Shown: positions 32,901 to 47,900, counted from the stretch's first letter. The stretch is DNA of 48,690 bases from Elusimicrobia bacterium GWA2_66_18 (GCA_001799675.1 MGTX01000030.1:1-48690); one strand, 5' to 3'. Notes: generated by a model from the sequence alone, not told the origin. Numbers and translations: made by a program.

Positions 32901-35900
32901 TGATGTCGTTGAAGTCAAGAACGTCGTTCTGATTGATGTCCTTGAAGAGACGCACGAACTTCACGTTCGTGTTGCGCCCGAGGGGCTTGCCGGGGTCCTG
33001 GGAACCGCCGCCGCGCTCCAGGCGCAGGGAGCGCCACGGCGCCAGGGCGACGTCGCTGACGAGGCTGAACCGGAGCATCGGCACATTCTGCTGGGCCTGG
33101 GTGACTCCCGATACGCCCTCGGCCAAGTCATAGGCGCCGAACGTGAGATTGGACGACACCTTGTCGACCCGCAGGAGCGGGTTCGACTGGAAGGAAGGCG
33201 CGGTGAACACGACCCTATGGGGAACCTGGACGGTCAAGTAGGATGGGTCGACGACCTGGATGCCCAGTTTGTTGCCCTCGCCGGCGAACTGGGAGATGTC
33301 GTAGGTGACGAAGTAGTCGGCCGGCTGGGTGCTGACGACGATGGGATTCTTCAGGATCACGTTCACGGTGCCGGTGCTGAAGGTTTCATTGCCATAAGAG
33401 ATCATGTACGGGTGATCACCCAAATCTCCAGGCGTCGAATCGTTCACGTCGAAGGCCCCGTTGCCGTTGGAATCGGCCCAGACCTTGAGCACGTTGACGT
33501 CGCTGTCCAGGGAGTTCGCCGAGCCGATGCGGTCGAAACGCAGGCGCTGGATAATGGCCGTGTTGCGGTCCGTGCGCAGCCGCAAGCGCAGGATGGGCAC
33601 GTCCTTATCGTTCTGCAAAGCGGAGTTGCCCGAGATCTGGTCGAATTCCGCGGTGACCGTGTTCATGGTCGGGGCCAGGACGAAAATCGGGCTGGCGACG
33701 GGGCTGGCGCCGACGAAGACCGTCGTGTGGCCTGCGTTGGCGGGAGTCAGGACGAAACGGGAGCCGTCGGAAACGAAAGCTCCCGTGACCTCGCTTGGCG
33801 GGGTCAGCGCCGGGTGAGAGAACTTGGCCGACTGCGAAACGTCGAACGCCACATAGAGCACGCTGGGCGTCGAGGTGACCAGCATATAGCCGGCATTGTT
33901 CGCCGTCGGATCATTGATCGGCACCAGCACGCGTCCGCTCGTCTCGGGAGGCGCGCCGAAGTACGAGGCGCCCAACTTGATGTCGGTGATGTCTTGGCCC
34001 GTGTCCGGGTCGCGATGGAAGACGCCGTCGGCCGACTTGTAGATGCTGATCGCGGAAAGATCGGCGTCGTCCCCGGACAGCCCGGAGGGAAGGCTTCGGT
34101 TGAGGCGCAGACCGGCAAGCTGGACTTGGAACTCGCTCGTCCATATCTCCAGGCGCAGGGCCGCGATGTTCCGCTCGCCTTGATGGATCTGCGGCCAGAC
34201 ATAGGTGTCGGTGGAATGCGCGGTCGGCAGCGTGTTAAGAGCGCCGCGTTCGACGCCGGTGATGGTGGGCGCGCCGGGCCCGAAGCCCGTGTAGCCCACG
34301 ATCTCATTGTCGACGAGCATATAGGCGGTCGTTCCGGCCGGCGGCACATGCAGTCCGATGGTGGAGGTGAGGACCCAGGCCGGCTCGATCGTGCCCGCGG
34401 GGTTGAAACCGATGGTCGTCATGAGCAGCGGCGCCGCATAAGTGCCCGTCGAGGTGCTGAACATCGGCGTCGCCTTCACGCTCATGACCTGAGGCGCGGC
34501 GACGATCGTGCGTGCCTTGCCTATGAAGGGCAGGGGCGACCCGGGGTCATAGGCGTTCGGCAGAGACAGGGCGTTGAGGAATATGTTGTCCGTGATGGGG
34601 CTGGCGGTCGGCAGGGAGGTCGGGAGGATCTTCACTCCCAGGGTTCTCGGCCGGGCGAACGCGTCCGTCGGCGCCGCCAGGGCCGCCATGCGCAGGGCGA
34701 CAAAGTAACGCTGAGGCGTAGGGGCTAGGGCGGCGGTGACGAGCTTGATCGGGGTGGTGTTGATGATCTGGGCGATGAACGGCTGACCTTGATAGTTGCC
34801 GAAGGTCCCCGAACCGACGAGGACGTCGTTGGCCGTATTAAAGAGGCCGTCGTTGTTGACGTCCTTCCAGAGTTGAACCTCTTCCACGTCGCCGGCCAAT
34901 GATCCGACTTGAAGCGCCGTGCCGGTCGCGTAGACCAGAATCCAGCGCCAAGCCGCGTCCGCGACGTCCGTATTGATGTTGAGCACGGCCACGGCCACGG
35001 TGCTCTTCTGCTGCAGGTAAGATCCGATGAGCGGGTCTACCGTGTCCGACGAGACGACCCGGACGAGGTCCGAGTACTCCGTCATCCGGAGGATCTGAGA
35101 CATGGTCAGCCCTATGGGGGGCAGGCCCACGTTCGCGCTGGAGAACTGCTTCGGCGCGCTGATCAGGAAATAGGAGGTGGCGGGGATCGCGACGCCGAGG
35201 TTGGATTGTCCCGAGACCGCGGCCAGCGGGTTCACGTCGAAGGTCACGAAGTAGTCGACTTTATTGGTCAGAATGTCCTGACCGCCGCCGCCGATCAGGC
35301 TCTTGACCGGGATGCGCGCGGGACCGGAAAGAACCGTGCCGATCTGGTGGTCGTGCAGGCCCGTGCTCTCTTGGCCGCGGTCGCAGTTCGTGAACTTGTT
35401 GTTGGAAAGGTCGATGCCGTGGCAATAGAGGACCTCCTTAAGCGTCTCATCGGTCTGGCCGTCGTTGAGGACGAGACGGTTCTCGGTGTCCCCCGGGAAT
35501 GGATTGTCCGACGGGAGCATGCCCACGATGCCCGCCACAAAAACCTCGACTCCGCCGGCCGGACCCGCGGAAGACAGGGGTGCTGCGAGTGTCACGGTCG
35601 GGAAGTTATGGATGACGCTGCTCAGCGGGCTGACCTGGGAGTCGCTGGAGACGTTGAGCAGCCCGTCGCCGTCCGTGTCCGCCCAGATCTTGATGTTCTT
35701 GACGTCGTCGGCCTTATTGAGCGCGGTGTAGCGGGAGTCGTAGATCCCGGTCAAGCCCGTGAAGTGCGTCGATGGGATCCAGCGGTCCAGCTTCAAGGCC
35801 TTCCACTCCGCCGAGCCCGAGTTCGCGCGCAACGTGATCTTGGCCACGGGCTGGTTGATCTGGTTCTGGATGAGATTGGTCGCGAGGGGATAGGTGGCGT

Positions 35901-38900
35901 TGTTTCCGTCGCGGGTCCAGTTGGTCAGCACGAGGACGTCGGGCGTGGCCGTGACCGAGACCTCGTCGGAGGCGTACGGGAAGTTGGCGGGGCTGATCAC
36001 GCCGTCGCCGGACAGCGTGGTGATATTCTCGTTGCTGATCTTGATTCCGTGGGTTTGGCCCGGCTCGGCCGAGGGATCGTAGTCGAAAGCCAGGAAGTAG
36101 GTCTTCGTCGAAGTTGTCACGGTCCCCGCGAGCCCGGTCGGGTTCGAGATGACGAGGGTCATCTGCCGCGTCTCGCCGGACGGGAAGACCCCATTGGCGA
36201 TCTCCTTGTCGATGAGGGGCTGAAAGACCCCATCGCCGGGCGTGGTGACCCGATCGGCCTGGGTGTCGAGATAGAGGTGCACGCGGCTGATGTGGGCGTC
36301 AAGCCCCGTGCCGGAGTGCTGGACCGTGATCTTCGAGAGGGTGCCGGTGAAGGCGTTGGTCCAAGCGTCAAGCTTCATCACGCCCGCGTTCGAGGTGCCC
36401 TGGCTGACGTAGGTGTACGAGCTGAGGACCGTGGACGGCTGCCACCAGGAGTTGATGCTGGACGGCAGGATGGTGATCTTCGCCGGCTCACGCTCCACCG
36501 AGGACGTGGCCGTGACGATGGCGAAGTTGTTGAGCGCCACGTCCACCTGGGAGCTCCCGGACAAGTTGATGTAGGACGGCGCCGGGATCTCCAGGCCGAA
36601 GCTTTTCGGCAGCTCGTCGGCCGCGTAGCCCGTCGAAGTCACGCGCACGGTCAGGAAGAAATTCTTGGGTGCGCTGAAGATGGCCGACTCGAGGGGGAAG
36701 GCGACGTCGAGAGGAATCTGGTTGAAGCTGGCGTTGTTGCCGAAGAACCACGCCCCCGCGCCGTCATAGGCGCCGGTGGACAAGAGGGTGTCTCCGGGAG
36801 GCGGATCATAGCGGCCGTTGAGGTTTTTGTCGTACCATAACCCCACCTCGGCGATCCTGCTGTTGCTGAGGTTGCCCTCGACGCGACTCTGAACTCTCAG
36901 TGAACGTAGATTGGCGGTCAGGCTCGTCGCCTGGGTCGCCTGGATGTTCATCGACAGGCGCAGCATCGCGATGGGATCCGGCGAGGCCGCGGTGGTCCCA
37001 TCGCCCTGGTTGAGGACCTTCTTTGTCGTCCCCGCCGCGATCTTGGCCGACGGAATGGGGCCGCTGGGGGGCGGGTTGGATTCGGGCGCCAAGTCGGTCG
37101 GGCTCACGACGAGGCCGGCCAACTCGACGTCTCCGTCGGAACGCAGGGACGTCTTGGTCGGCAGGCCGGTGCGCGTACCGTCGTTGGTAAAGCCGTAGAT
37201 GGTCGGCGTATAGTAGTCGCTCGCGCTTATCCGCAAGACCTCCTGGTAGGTGTCGTAGACGGCCAGGTTGCTGAAGACGCCCGCCTCGGCCTTAAGGAAA
37301 ACGTGGAAGGTCGTGAGGCTCGTCAAATCCATGAGGCTGACCGTGGCCGTTGAGCCGGAACTTGCGAAATTAACCAGGTCGGTATAATAGTTCCCGTTCT
37401 CGGCGTCGCCCTTGGCCACGTTGCCGAATAAGTCCCGCGCCGTCAGCGTCACGAAGCCCTGGCTGGCGACCTTCAGGGGGTTGGCGGGCGTGTACGGATG
37501 GTTCAGCGTCAGGTAGGCGGCCTTGTTCGCGGTGATCTCGTGGACCTGGGAGATCGGCGCGAAGACGTTCGTGCCGCTGAGTTGCGCTTGGGCGTAGATC
37601 GTGGCTCCTCCCGCCAAACGGCTCCAGAAGTACATCGCGGCCGAGGTCTGGCCCGTGCCGCCGAGAATGGCGACGTCGAGATTGCCGCCATAGATGTCGC
37701 GCCAGAAGCCGGAGGGAGACGTGGCGACGATGACCGTATTCGGGTCAATGCCGGCGAAAGTGTCGTTGCCTACGCTGGTGTAACGGATGGTATAAGTGGA
37801 CGCGCTGAAGGTAGGATTGCCGTACTGGTCTACGAGTTGGGCCTCAACTACGGTATCGACCGGCGCCCCGCCCGAAAACTGGACCGTCGTGCCCGCGATG
37901 AGACGACGCGCGGGGGTTCCCCAATTGATGGCCACGGGCGGGCCGGCGATGACGGTGTAGCTCGCCTGGCCGGAAGCCCAACTCGGATTGGTCAGGGCGC
38001 TGACGGTCAACGTATGAGATGAGGAGCCGGACGCAAGCATGGTGTCGATCAAGTAAAAGCTCGTCGCCGACTGATTGACGGCCAAGTACGCCATGCCCGG
38101 GGCCGACTTGAAGTTGCCGGTCGTCGGCGTCGAGAACAGCACCTGGCCGCCTGAATTGGAGGTCAACTGGAAGACTCCCAGGTTTTCGTCGCCCGCGCGC
38201 AGGGGAGAAACATTGCCGTAGTAGTCCCGTGTCTCCAGGAAGAAAGCCGAAGACGTCGTCCCGGCCGGCAGGACCTGACCGCCGCCGGTGGAGACGACGA
38301 TGCGATCGATGAGATCGGGCAGGATGACGACGGACTGCTCCGCATGCGACGTCGGCAGGCCCGCGACATCGATGGCGATCACCGGCTTGGTCCCCCCGGA
38401 CGGGGCGTACTGCGAGGAAGCCAGCGTGTCTATGTAGTAGAAGGTGGTCTGGTAGGCATCGAGCGGGATCGTGACCGAGGTGGTCGAAGCGGCAAAAAAG
38501 GGAGCCGCGAACCGCGAGCCGTCGAAGGCGTCCGGAGCGCTCGAGAAGGCGACATAATCGTTGACCGGGGACGGAGAGCGCGTCACCGTGGAGAGTTTGA
38601 CCTCGTAGGGCAAGGCCGCGACGCATGGATTCTTGAACTTGTCCCAAAGCTGGGCTTTAAACTCGATGGGCGAGATGTAGAAGTTTCCGGTCTTGCCCGC
38701 GACCAGCGTGTTCTGCGTATTGCCGAAATCGACGCGGTCGATCACGCCGGGGTTCATCCGCAACTGATGGGTCGCCAGCAAGGTCGTCCCGATGTAGGCC
38801 TGGATGGTCCACCATCCGGGGCGAGAGCCCTCGGCCGTGTTCGAAGACGGACCGACCCCCGAGTAAGAGCTCATCTTGTCGTGGTACCGGAACTGCGTGA

Positions 38901-41900
38901 CGGGCTCGGCGCCCGTGGATCCGCCGAAGATCGTGATCCGGTCGATGAAGGCCGTATTGTTCCTATTGCGGAAACCGTAATCACCGGTGGCGCCGGCCAC
39001 GCCCAGCGTCATGTTGCCGTTGGAGTCGTGGACCGGCGTCTCGGCCACCTTCAAGCGGACCGTCGTGTCGTTGAGCTTGGTGGGGTTATTGAAGTCGTCG
39101 CGGCGCTCGAGGATATAGGCGCCGCCGGAGCCCACGTCGCTGATGCCGACCGAGGCCTGCGTGGGAGTCGAGAGGAAGACCAGCTTCGTCGCCGTGCCTC
39201 CGGCCGTCACGAGAGCGCCGGTGATGTTCTTCTTCTCGCCCGTAGTCGAGTCCGGCTCCAAGGTGATGTAGTCGACCGGGCTGGTCAGGTCGGCGGGAGC
39301 GGTGACGGTCCCGAGCCATATCCGGGCCGAATCGTCCTTTTTGCTGGAGACGAAGTAAGCCAGCCGGTTGGTGAAGCCCACGCGTCCCTGGGCGTCGGTG
39401 ACCACCTGCGTCGAAACGCCCGCATTGACCCAAGTCCCGCCGTTATCCCACTTGATGACGCCCGGCGTGCCGGCCACCGCGACCAAACGGACATCAATGG
39501 TCTGGGCATTGACGACGGCATTGCCGAATGCATCGGTCAACTGGCCGGTGAACTCTTGCAGGCCCGGGTTGCTGTTGGAACCCGCCGAGACGAACGTGTC
39601 CGCGCCGGGCAAGACCCCGACGGCGTCGGGATCGCTCGCGGTGATCGCGACGAACGGCCCGTTCAGCGCCGGATTGAAGTCGGTGGCGATCCAGGGCGAA
39701 TTTTGATCGTAAGCCTGTATCCAGCGGCTGCCGACCTTCTTGAGCGTCGCCAGGACGGCTGCGGGCTTGACGCCCTTGTCGACCGACCCGGAGAACGTCA
39801 CGGTGGAAGGTGAGAACTCGGGCGCCTGGACGCCGCTGAAGGACTCGGCGACGAATGTAACGGTCCCCACGTAGACGTTCGTGCCCGAGGAGAGGACGTT
39901 GTGGTAGGCGTCGTGGGCGATAAGGCCCAGCGTAAATTGAACGCCCGCCTTTTTGGTCGCCGGTGCTCCGGTGAAGTGGAGATGGTCGGCCGGCGCGGGC
40001 AGGGTCCAAAACTGGGAGGATGTGCCCGCGGCGTAGCCGACGATAGGGGACGACCCCGTCGAGGCGACCACGGTATAAGTCGAGATGGAAGTCTTCGGGA
40101 AGATCGAGAAGGATCTCTTGCCTTGGAAAAGGCTTTGACTGGACGGAGCCGTGGCCGCGGGATCTCCGGGAAGCGTGATGTAAACGTTGGGCATCACGGC
40201 GGGCGGATTGGTGTCTTGCGCGCTGTCGGTGCAGATGTTCGAGTAGGAATCGACGAGGTTGACCTCCGCCTGGAATGATGTCGCGGGCCAAGTGATCGTG
40301 AAGGGCGTGGGCAAGCCGGTCTTACCCACGCCCGGCACGGCCGTCTCGCCGGGCAGGACCACTTGTAGGGCGACGGCGGACGAAGCGTAAACCTTGAATG
40401 CAGGAGTGACGGCCGCCTGGGTGTGGCAGACGTTCCAGGTGGACGGCGGATTGTCCATGCAGATCGGATCATTCACCGCGAGATTGGCGGAGACGACGGC
40501 CATCGAACTCTTGCGCAAGAGCTGGAAGTTGTCGATGGATACCGTGCCGATGGGGCTGAGAGCGCCCGTCAGTCCGTTGGTGGCGTAGGGGTCGTTGCTC
40601 GTTACGGCGACGACCGGGCAGCCGGACGTGCAGACCGGGGAAGCCAGGTTCATGAAGCGATCCACGAAGTTGACCGTGACCGTAAACGTCGACCCGGCCG
40701 TGGGCGTCGAGATCGACCCGGTAAAGCCTCCATAAGGCGGTCCGGTCAGGTAATTCCCCGAGCCCGGAATCGCCGTCTGCCCGGGGAGGAGCACCTGCAG
40801 CCCCACGGGATCGGCCGCGACGACGGTGAAGGTCGACACGGTGGCCGGATTGTTGTCGGAGATCAGGCCCGTCGTGTTGAAATCCTCCGCCGTCAGGAAT
40901 TGATCGGTCGCGGCCCGGCGGAGCACGACCGTCATGGGAGGCGTGAATCCCAGCGTCGTATCGATCGCCGCGGTCGCCACCGAGACGGCGTAGGAATCCT
41001 TGGGAGTCTGGATCTTCACTGCGGCCACGCAGCGCGGGTTGGCCGGGCAGTTCTTGACGAGGTTGAAGAAGTCGTCGACCACCCCCACCCGGACATCCGG
41101 AATGATGCCGCCGCCCGACGCGCTGAGCGCGTCTCCGGCCTTCTGGCTTGCGGCCGAGAAAGTCTTGCCGGTTTGCGAGCCTTCGCTGAAATCCTGGCCG
41201 GGGAGCTTGAGCACGAGCTTCGTCGGAATGCCGGCGGCGACGTTGATGACGGAACTCGTGTCATTGACCAGGCTATAGGCCCAAGGCGGCTGGAGCGTGG
41301 GACTGACCATGTCCGCAAAAAGACGAGAAACCCCCGCCCGCTTCATATAGACGGTGTAGGTGGCCGAAGTCGTGATCACCTGCGTGGTCGGCACGATCAC
41401 GGCGAAAGGATCATCGGAAGACAGGCGTATCTCCTGGCTGGCTCCAGGGGTCAAGTTCCAGTAAGAGTCGTTGATATCGACGACCACGGAGAAGGCGAAG
41501 GAGGGGCCGGCCTGGGTGTCGAACGCCGCGCCCGTGCGTCCCGTCGTGGCGGCTCGCGGCCGGCTGACGGTTCGGCTCTCGCCGGGCAGCAGAATGCGCA
41601 GCCCGTAGGGCGTGTCCGCGGCCAGATTAAACGCCTTGACCTCGGAGGTCGCCAAGACCGGCGCGCCGGCGTCGAGGTCGCTGGCGATCAATGTTCTAGC
41701 CCCGCCCGAGACCAGATTGATGTTCGTGATCGTGGCGCTGCCGTTGGTCATCGCGAAGTCGTTGATCAGGCCGACCGGAGGACCGGCGACGGTCGTGTCG
41801 TCGGAGATGACCCTAATCGGATTTTGGACGACGCCGCTCACCCAGTTGTAGCGGGAATCCGTGGCATAAACTCCGGCCGTAAACGGCACGCCCGCGGTTT

Positions 41901-44900
41901 GCATCGAAGGCGTCCCGGTCACGCCGAAGGGCGCGATGTTCCTGCCCGGATCCAAGATCTCGCCGGGCATCACGAGGATCAGACGATCTGCGGTTCCCGG
42001 GTTGACGACGATTCCCGAGACGGTCTGCGACGACAGCGGCGTCGGCGCGCCGCTGTCGTCGACGGCGCTGATGACGAGGTTCCCCGTGGAAACGCTTGGG
42101 ACAAAGTCCGTGAATATCCTCTCGCCGGAGATGAGGCCCCGGGACAAGGGCACGGGCATCGTCGCGTAGACATCGTTGACGACGAGCTTGACCGCGCGCG
42201 TCTCGCTCAGCGCTAGGTTCCAGTACTTATCGACCGCCCGCACCGTAACGTAGAACGTAGAGCCGGCGATCAGAGGGCCGGGGGTCCCGGTCTTGCCCGT
42301 GGGCGTGCCCTCCGCGGCGATTTCGCCGGGCGTCGAGGGGCCGGGGCTGGAAGAAACGAGGACTTGAAGCGCCTCGGCCGCGCCGGCGTTGACCGTGAGA
42401 CCCGAGACCGTGTCGGTGCTGTACTTGTTGGGCGTCGTGTCGCGCGCCATGACGGCGAAGCCGGACTGCCGGGTCACGGGAATGACGCTGAAGCTTGTCG
42501 TTCCGTTGAGAAGACCCCGTTCATAAGGCGTCGGCGCGAAGCCGCGCGCCTGAATGCTCGGATCGGTGGGGAAGCGTATCTCGACGAGGAAAGTATGAGA
42601 GGAGATCGGCAGGACGGCCTCATCCATGAACGGAGTCGTGCCCCTGACGACGTTGTAATATTGGTCGACGAGGTTGATCGTCAGCGTCGTCGTCACCCCG
42701 GCCGTCAAAACGGCCGGAGAATTCGCCAGGCGCCCGCCGGTGGTGGGATCGGCCGTGTACGGACTCCTGCCGGGTGCGGCAAACTGACCCTCCGCCAGCA
42801 GTTGGAGCTTGACCGGCTTATCCCACCAAACTTTGACGGAGCCGGAGGGCGGGGTCACGTAGGTCGGATTTGAGATCGCGGCGCCGGCCTGGGCCCTGAC
42901 CGTATGCGTACCGGCTGTGACCGCCGTCAGGAGGAAGGTGGTGGCGCCGGAAACCAACTTCTGCGTCGGCACAGCGGCGGCATTGACATCCGAGAGTATA
43001 TCCGCGGAGACCACGATGACGCTCGAGGCATCGGTGTTGAAATACTGATCGACTCCATACACCGTGACCGCAAAGGTGCTCCCCACCACCTGGGGAGAAA
43101 CCGACCCCGATTTACCCTGGGCGGAACCCTGGACGCGCATCTCGCCCGGCAGCAGCGCCAGGAGTTGGGTGATGCCTTGGGCGCCGACGGTGATCTCGCT
43201 CGAGGGGTTGGCGACGTTGGCGCCGATCCCCGTTCCCTCGGCCGAGACGGTCTGGGTCCCCGCCTGGATCAAAGTGACATTGATCGTCGTCGATCCAGTG
43301 AAGGTCTGGGGTCCCGGATCCGTATCGAAAGGATCGGAAGTCACGACCGTCACCGTCGTCGAGACGGATATCGTATTCCAATATTGGTCGGTGATCCTAA
43401 GAGTGACCGGGGTGAGGCTTCCCGCCTGACGCGCCGTCGGCGATTGTCCGCGGCCCGCAGGCGAGGTCCTCTTGCCGGGCTCATAGGACTCGCCCTGGAC
43501 CGTCACCATGATCCTGTCGGCGGCCATGGGGTTGACGAACAAATCCGAAGCGCCGGTGATGGTGCCGTCCGCGATGTCGGTGATGACCAGCCGGCGGGTA
43601 TTGCCTAATTGAGAAGCGCGCCTCAGCCGCAGTTGACCATCGAACTGCTTGAAGCCTAAATCCCCCGCAATGAACTTGTACGTCTTGGGCAGGCCGAAGT
43701 TGTCGTCGATGCTGTTGTCCGTGTCCGTGATTTCCGGACCGGAGGCCGGCGGCTCGAAGATGTTCTGCATCTCGAAGGTGACGGTGCTGGCATAGGCCAA
43801 GGCCGGCGCGCCGCCCGAGTCCAGGGCTTGCATCTCGACGCAGTAGTCCGTGCCCGCGTTGAGCGTGGTCAGCGGCGCGCCGCCGCAGCCGGACGCCTTG
43901 ACGTTGACCGCGAAGCTGGCGGCGCTGTCGGCGATCTGGAAGCGCGGGCCGGCGACGATGCTCGCGTCCCCCTGCGGGTTGCCCGCGTTGTCGATCGCGC
44001 GCGTCCATAGGACGTATTTCTTGCCCTTCACCCACTTATTGATCAAAGAGTTGTCTTCCCATGCCGTTTCGGTGAGCTGGTTGTTGACCGTGACCCACAG
44101 GGGTGAAGCGCCCCCCGGGCAGGCGGCGGCGGTCGCCGCAACCCAGGCGTTGCCGTCCCAGAGGTAATCGGAACCAGGATCGCAGCCGGCGGCCCCGAAC
44201 GCCCCCGTGACGTTCGGATTGACTTCATCCCGGAGGAGAAGAATTTGGACCTTGCCGAGATGCCAGCCTGAGGTGGCTTTGACGCCGGAACCGTTTCCCG
44301 TCCCGAAGCCCGGGTCCGCGTCGGTTCCCTGGATGATCTCGGTCACCGGATAGGTCAGGCCGTTGACCGGCTCCGTGAGATTGGCGGCGGGAGCGGTGGA
44401 GTCGTATAGGAAAGTGTTGCTGACGACGCTGGTCTGCGTGTTGCCCACGTTGTCGGTCCCGGAGGACGTCACCATATAGTGGTGGCCGCCGCTGAACTGG
44501 AGGGAAGCGGTATTAAACGTCCAGGAGGAATTGAACAGACCGGTCGCATCCTGCCAGTACGGGCATGCTCCGATGAATCCGACGCCGATGACGAAACATG
44601 GCTGGCCCGCCTCATCCCGGCTTTGGATGGAAATCCTGACCGAAGCGATGCCGCTCGTGGCGTCGCCGGCGGTGCCGCGGATCGGGGGGATCTGCCGGGC
44701 ATGGCCGGCAATCCCATTGTAAGCCTCGTTATTGGCAGGAACCGTGGACGCCGTCACGGGCGCCGTGTTGTCGAAGAGGAAGGTAGAACCCCGGATGTTA
44801 TAGCTGTCTTCGATATTTCCCGCGTTATCCTTCGCCCAACTGGTGACGTAATACGAGGTTCCCGAGGCCAGATCAGCCATCGTCAGGCCCGCGTAAGACC

Positions 44901-47900
44901 AGGGATCCCCGGTCAAGGTGAACGGCAAGGGGATTCCCTGGTTGAAGGAAAGTCCTCCCCACCACAGACCCGTCTGGTTGTTGCGGACGGCGACATTGAT
45001 CTCGAAGACCCCGCTGCCTCCGAGCCCCAAGCCGAGCAGGTCGGTCGACGTGCCCGTGATGGAGGTCAAAGCCGTAATCGTGGCGCCCGAGGCGGGAAGG
45101 TTCACGAAGGATTGCGGCTTGACGTTGTCGAACCGGAAGCTCGCGGTGCTCAAGGGGGAACTATAATTGCCGGCCAAGTCCAGGGAGCGGACCTCGGCGC
45201 GGTAGGTGTTCCCATTTCCCAAGAGGCTTAACGCCTGCGTCGTGGTCCAGACCTGCCAGGGAATGGTCGTCGTGGTATCGGCGACAAACCAGGCTGATTC
45301 TTTTTGTCCCTCGGTCAAGTTGAAGAACTGAGCCGGCTGAGACAGCACTCCATCCCGGTTCCAATACTTCAGCGTGACATTGTCCCGCAACCGCACCTGG
45401 ACCTGGGCCACCGAATCCGGCGCGGCATCGGAGGCGTTCCCCATCAGGCTGGTCAGCGCGGCATTGCGGTCATAGAGCGTCCCCCCCTCCGCGCTCGCCG
45501 GCGGCTCGGCCAAAACCGCCACGGGAAGCGTCACGTCGAAAGTGAAGGTGGACGTATTGATCGCCGTCTGGGTGCTGCCGGCCACATCGATGGAACGGGA
45601 AGTGACGGTGTATTTGGAACCATCTTCAAGTCCCGAGGCGCTGTTGTTCGAGGGCGGGAGGCCCGTGTTTTTGGACCAAGCCGGGGCGCCGGTGGTCGCC
45701 AGCCAGGCAGGAGACCCGCCCGCCCAACCTCCCCCCGCCTGCCAGTAGTCGCCGTTGGGTTTCCGGATGGCGATCTCCGTCTTCGCCACGCCCGAGGCAT
45801 GGGCATTGGGATCCGAGGCCACGCCCGAGATCACGCTCAGATTCGACAGATAGGCGCCCGGGACCGGGACCACCGTCGGGTTTGAATTCGGCTGCGTCGT
45901 ATCGAAAGTGAAGCTGGCCTGAACTCCCAAATTACCAGGGTTGCCGGCCGTGTCCTCGACGCGGGCATCGATGGCGTATTGGTAGTCATCTTGGAAAACC
46001 AGAGTCGTCGAGGAGTAGGTGAACGTGTAATTCTGAGGCCCCCCCGCGAGAACGGCGGTAAACCACATCTTCGTGCCGGGAGCGGTGAAGGTGGAACCGT
46101 TCCACCAGTACTGGCTGGATAGTTCCTGGACCGCGATGGAGGCCACGGCGACGCCATACGTGCCGGAAGCCGATCCCTCGATGGAGGCGACATTCTTCTG
46201 GAAACTGCCCGGGGCCGGGACGGTGACGCTGACTCCGGGCGCGGTGGTGTTATACGTGAACGTGATGGAGGAGATCACCGTTTCCAGGTTCCCTCCCGGG
46301 ACCGCATTATCACGCGCGCGGACCCGGATCCGATAAGTAAAGCCGTCGACGAGGAGGGGAGGGGCGGGCCTCGACCAGACCGATCCGATCAGCGACGTCG
46401 CGGCGCACCAGGATTCGGTCGTCGAAGTGAAAGTCGAGTAGGCCGGGCAGGTCAGGAAGCTCGTATTCGGAGAAATCTCTTGGACCGAGAACTCAATAAG
46501 GCCGGCTGAAGAGATCCCCGAGGAGGAGTTATTGACGAGTTGGTCGACGGCGGTGCCGCCGATCGTCGTCAAAGTTTTGATGACCGCACCGTCGCCGGGC
46601 GTCGTGACCCGGGACAGCGGCGGCGCCGTGTCCGCGATGAATGTGATGGAGTCCGTTCCGAGCGTGAAATTGGAATCGATGCCGTTCGAAGACGGCCCCT
46701 GATTGTAGTTGGCGGGCAAGGCCCTGTCCTTGGCCCGGAACTGGACCCTGTAACTGTTTCCTGAAACAAGCTTCCCGTCGAGCGCGGCGTGATCATAAGT
46801 CCATGAGGCGGCGGAGCCCGAATTAGCGTTGAACCACGCCGAATTCGCAAGGGGCTGGTTGAAGTCGCCGCCGGTATTGTTCCACCACAATCCCAAACCA
46901 TCATCGAGTATGCGGATTTGAGCTCCGCCGCCGGCCAGGGTCTCCAGGCCCGCGGAGGCCGCGGAAGGACCGTCGAAAGCGCTGCCCGTGATGGGCGCGA
47001 TGGTCCGGTGGTAGGGCGCGTTCGACGCGCTGCCGGCCAGCGCCGTCACCGCTCCCGTGGATTTAGTCTTGTCGAAAAGGAACTGAGTGGAGATCGACAC
47101 GACGAAGTTTTCCTCGTTTCCGCCGGCATCGACCGCTTTCGATCTTATGATGTAGTACTTGCCGGTGGTCAATACGGGCGTGGCGAAACTCCAAGTTCCC
47201 GAAGCCGCGCCCACGAACATCGTCTGGTTGAAATATTCCGTCGTCGCGTTGAAGAGCGCCCCATCGAAGTAGTCCGTCGTGCTCCCCGTGATCTGACCCA
47301 GGGAGAGTTGGACGCCGGCCAGGGGAGTCAGCAACGAAACGCCCGAGGCCGTTCCCGAAATCATGGGAAGATCGGCGAAGGCTTGGCTTCCGTCCGGGTT
47401 GAGCGCCAGGGACGTGGGCGACCTTTGATCGAAGATGAAGCTGTTCGAACTGATGCCGGCGCCGAAGACGGCCTGGACGTTGCCGGCTTTATCGGTCGCC
47501 TGCGCGGTGACGATGTACCGATGGCCGTCCGACCAGGTGACGCCGCCGAAATTCCACGCCCCGGCCGTCCCCCTCGCCGGGAAGGGGTAGGGGCAGGCCG
47601 CGGTGAAGGCGCCGGCGACATCGGAATAGCAGTTGGGCGCGGCCTGGGTGACGTCCTGGATGATCAAGGCGATGGTCGAAACGCCGATATTGTCGGCGCT
47701 GGTCCCCGTGATGGTCGCGAGGTTGTTGTAGAAGCCCCCGTTCACCGGCGCCGAGATGATCGCCGTCGGCGGGGCCGTGTCGAAAGTGACGCTTGCCGCC
47801 TGATCTAAGATCCAGTTATTGCCGGCGCGATCCGTCGTGTTGGTGCGGACCAAATAGACCGTGCCGTGGGTCAAGGGCGGACGATTCCAGGTCCAAGCGT

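Noticed and set aside
30769-34728. 1,319-codon open frame on the plus strand
   Set aside because: It is antisense to the giant gene, whose translation has clear repeats and domains. The plus-strand translation is Arg/Asp/Gly/Val-rich and without motifs, a GC-rich shadow.
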